In this document: one piece after another, positions 4,857 through 6,159 of the stretch | Position numbering within the stretch: position 1 is the first letter of the stretch | Layout of the letters: each line of letters opens with the position of its first letter | NCBI GenBank assembly: GCA_947451875.1 | Contig: CANGBE010000095.1 | Span: 1 to 6,159, forward strand | Length of the DNA: 6,159 nt | Reading direction: 5' to 3' | Source of the DNA: Sphingomonadaceae bacterium | Lineage (GTDB): Bacteria; Pseudomonadota; Alphaproteobacteria; Sphingomonadales; Sphingomonadaceae | The notes under the pieces: generated by a model | Databases searched by the model: none | What the model was told of the DNA's origin: nothing | What the model saw: only the letters and a program-made list of their open reading frames with translations | Program-made: the position numbers and the translations under genes

Positions 4857-6159
4857 GTGGCGCTCAAACTCTCCTTCTCCCTTGGCGGCACGGGCATAGT
4901 TCCCAGCCAGCGGGCGGCGCTGCTGGCAGCGCTATCGGCGCCGCTGGCGCTGATCGCTGCGGCGGCCGCGCCGGGAACGTGGATCATCGCTCCGGCCCTG
5001 GGGCTGACCCTGCTGGTGCTGGTGCTGGTCGACGTGCTGCTGGCCGGAAAGCTGGAGGATTGGCGCCTGATCGCCCCGCATAATTGTGAAGTAGGCGCGC
5101 CCGTCGCCCTCACCATTATGGCCGACATCGGTGGCAAGCTGACCAGCCGGGTCGATGCTTCGCTCGCCTGTGATCCGCGCCTTGCACCGGGCGGACGGAT
5201 TGATCTGGCGCTGGGGCGCGATCCCGCCAGCCTCGCCTTTTCCGGCACTACCGCGATCACCCCCTCGCGGCGCGGCGCTGGCGAGATTTCGCATATGTGG
5301 CTGCGCTGGCACGGCCCGCTGGGTCTGGGTGCCCGCCAGCGCAAGGTGCTGGTCGGCGAGGAAGTTCGCGTCTGGCCCAACCTTGAGGCTGTGCGCTCGC
5401 CGGCGCTGCAGGCTTTCCTCAAGGATTCCGCTTTCGGCATGATCGCCCGCCGGATGCGCGGCGAGGGAACACAGTTTGAGGCGCTGTCCGATTACCAGCC
5501 CGGCATGGACCGCCGCCGGATTGACTGGAAAACCTCCGCCCGCCACGTGGCCCTGTTCGCCAAGGAATATGAGGTAGAGCGCAACAACCAGATCGTCTTC
5601 GCCTTCGATTGCGGCCAGACCATGTGCGAGCCGGTGGCGGGCCAGCCGCGCATCGATCGGGCTGTCTCGGCTGCGCTGGCGACCGCATACGTTGCGCTAA
5701 AGGGCGGCGATCGGGTCGCGCTGTTCGGCTTTGCCGCAAGGCCTGAACTGGCGACGCCTTTCATCACCGATGCCCGCGATTTCAGCCGGTTGCAGGAAGA
5801 AGCTGCAAGGCTCGATTATCACGCACAGGAACCGAATTTCACGCTGGCAGTGGCAACGCTGGCCGGACGGCTGCAGCGGCGCTCTCTGGTAGTGGTCTTC
5901 TCCGACTTCACCGACCCGACCAGCGCCGAACTGATGGTGGAAAGCGTCGCCCGGCTGGTGAAGCGCCACTTCGTGCTCTTCGTCACCCTTGCCGACGAGG
6001 AACTGGAAACCATCACCGCCGCCCCGCCCGAAGGCATGGCCGAACTCTCCATGGCGGTGAGTGCAGACGGGCTGCTGCGCCAGCGCGCACTGGTTCACCA
6101 GCGGCTGCGGCAGGCGGGGGTTGAAGTGGTCGAGGCACCTTACAACCAGATCGGCACCC
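4857..6159 (+). CDS. DUF58 / vWA-like protein (3' end cut by window)
   Basis: The frame stays open from GTG at 4857 to the window edge, giving 434 residues and then one spare base; from family length I expect only about 20 more residues. Two hydrophobic segments (about 22-38 and 41-63) form a membrane hairpin at the N terminus. A beta-rich region (about 68-175) follows. The DUF58 hallmark lies at 203-230, with FEALSDYQPG, RRRIDWKTSAR and close matches to the family pattern. From about 245 comes a vWA-like fold: a metal-site motif DCGQTM at 251-256, and VVVFSDFTD at 345-353 holding later acidic residues. Proteins of this type are the usual partners of MoxR ATPases and probably link the ATPase to its target at the membrane. 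The GTG start lies 3 bases after the MoxR stop; the only SD-like sequence, GAGG at 4839-4842, is somewhat distant, so translation probably depends on coupling. No in-frame ATG near the N terminus offers a better start. Confidence 0.9.
   Translation, partial: MALKLSFSLGGTGIVPSQRAALLAALSAPLALIAAAAAPGTWIIAPALGLTLLVLVLVDVLLAGKLEDWRLIAPHNCEVGAPVALTIMADIGGKLTSRVDASLACDPRLAPGGRIDLALGRDPASLAFSGTTAITPSRRGAGEISHMWLRWHGPLGLGARQRKVLVGEEVRVWPNLEAVRSPALQAFLKDSAFGMIARRMRGEGTQFEALSDYQPGMDRRRIDWKTSARHVALFAKEYEVERNNQIVFAFDCGQTMCEPVAGQPRIDRAVSAALATAYVALKGGDRVALFGFAARPELATPFITDARDFSRLQEEAARLDYHAQEPNFTLAVATLAGRLQRRSLVVVFSDFTDPTSAELMVESVARLVKRHFVLFVTLADEELETITAAPPEGMAELSMAVSADGLLRQRALVHQRLRQAGVEVVEAPYNQIGT

Noticed and set aside
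4850..5546. Two overlapping minus-strand frames opposite the DUF58 gene
   Set aside because: The plus-strand frame has the DUF58 hallmark and continues open to the window edge; the minus-strand products are low-complexity Arg/Ser/Ala-rich shadows.

Overview
The window looks like an ordinary chromosomal segment of a GC-rich alphaproteobacterium. The protein sequences resemble those I know from Sphingomonadales, most likely the Erythrobacter/Porphyrobacter group. That placement rests on recalled family resemblance (the membrane-anchored cytochrome c, the ACT-domain prephenate dehydratase with an ESY motif, and the DUF4129-DUF4350-MoxR-DUF58 gene order), not on a search. There are no RNA genes, CRISPR arrays, insertion sequences, phage genes or attachment sites that I can see. 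The segment is almost fully coding; the longest gap is 125 bases.

Layout. Bases 1-133 hold the 3' end of an unidentified plus-strand gene. It faces a minus-strand gene (198-815) for a class I cytochrome c held in the membrane by an N-terminal anchor. A strong hairpin with U tracts on both strands (145-176) lies between them and can stop transcription from either side. Bases 816-940 form a divergent promoter region between the cytochrome gene and pheA (941-1834, prephenate dehydratase, phenylalanine synthesis). After a 45-base gap a tightly packed plus-strand cluster begins: a single-pass DUF4129 protein (1880-2539), a two-pass DUF4350 protein (2536-3882), a MoxR-type AAA+ ATPase (3879-4853) and a DUF58 protein with a von Willebrand A-like domain (4857 to the window end, cut just short of its C terminus).

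How the genes work together. The last four genes overlap by 4 bases at two junctions and are 3 bases apart at the third, so they are very probably one translationally coupled operon. MoxR ATPases paired with vWA/DUF58 proteins are thought to act as chaperone-like machines that mature or remodel partner proteins. Here three of the four members carry membrane segments, so the predicted product is a MoxR ATPase docked at the inner membrane with a large DUF4350 domain outside and DUF4129, DUF58 and a helical tail inside. The substrate is unknown. The cytochrome and pheA look like housekeeping genes with no clear functional tie to the cluster.

I found no convincing new system. The most interesting part is the MoxR membrane cluster, a known but poorly understood gene arrangement. 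The other observations are small: a Gly in place of the usual Ser/Thr in a conserved prephenate dehydratase motif, a variant metal-site motif in DUF58, and small repeats between the divergent genes.
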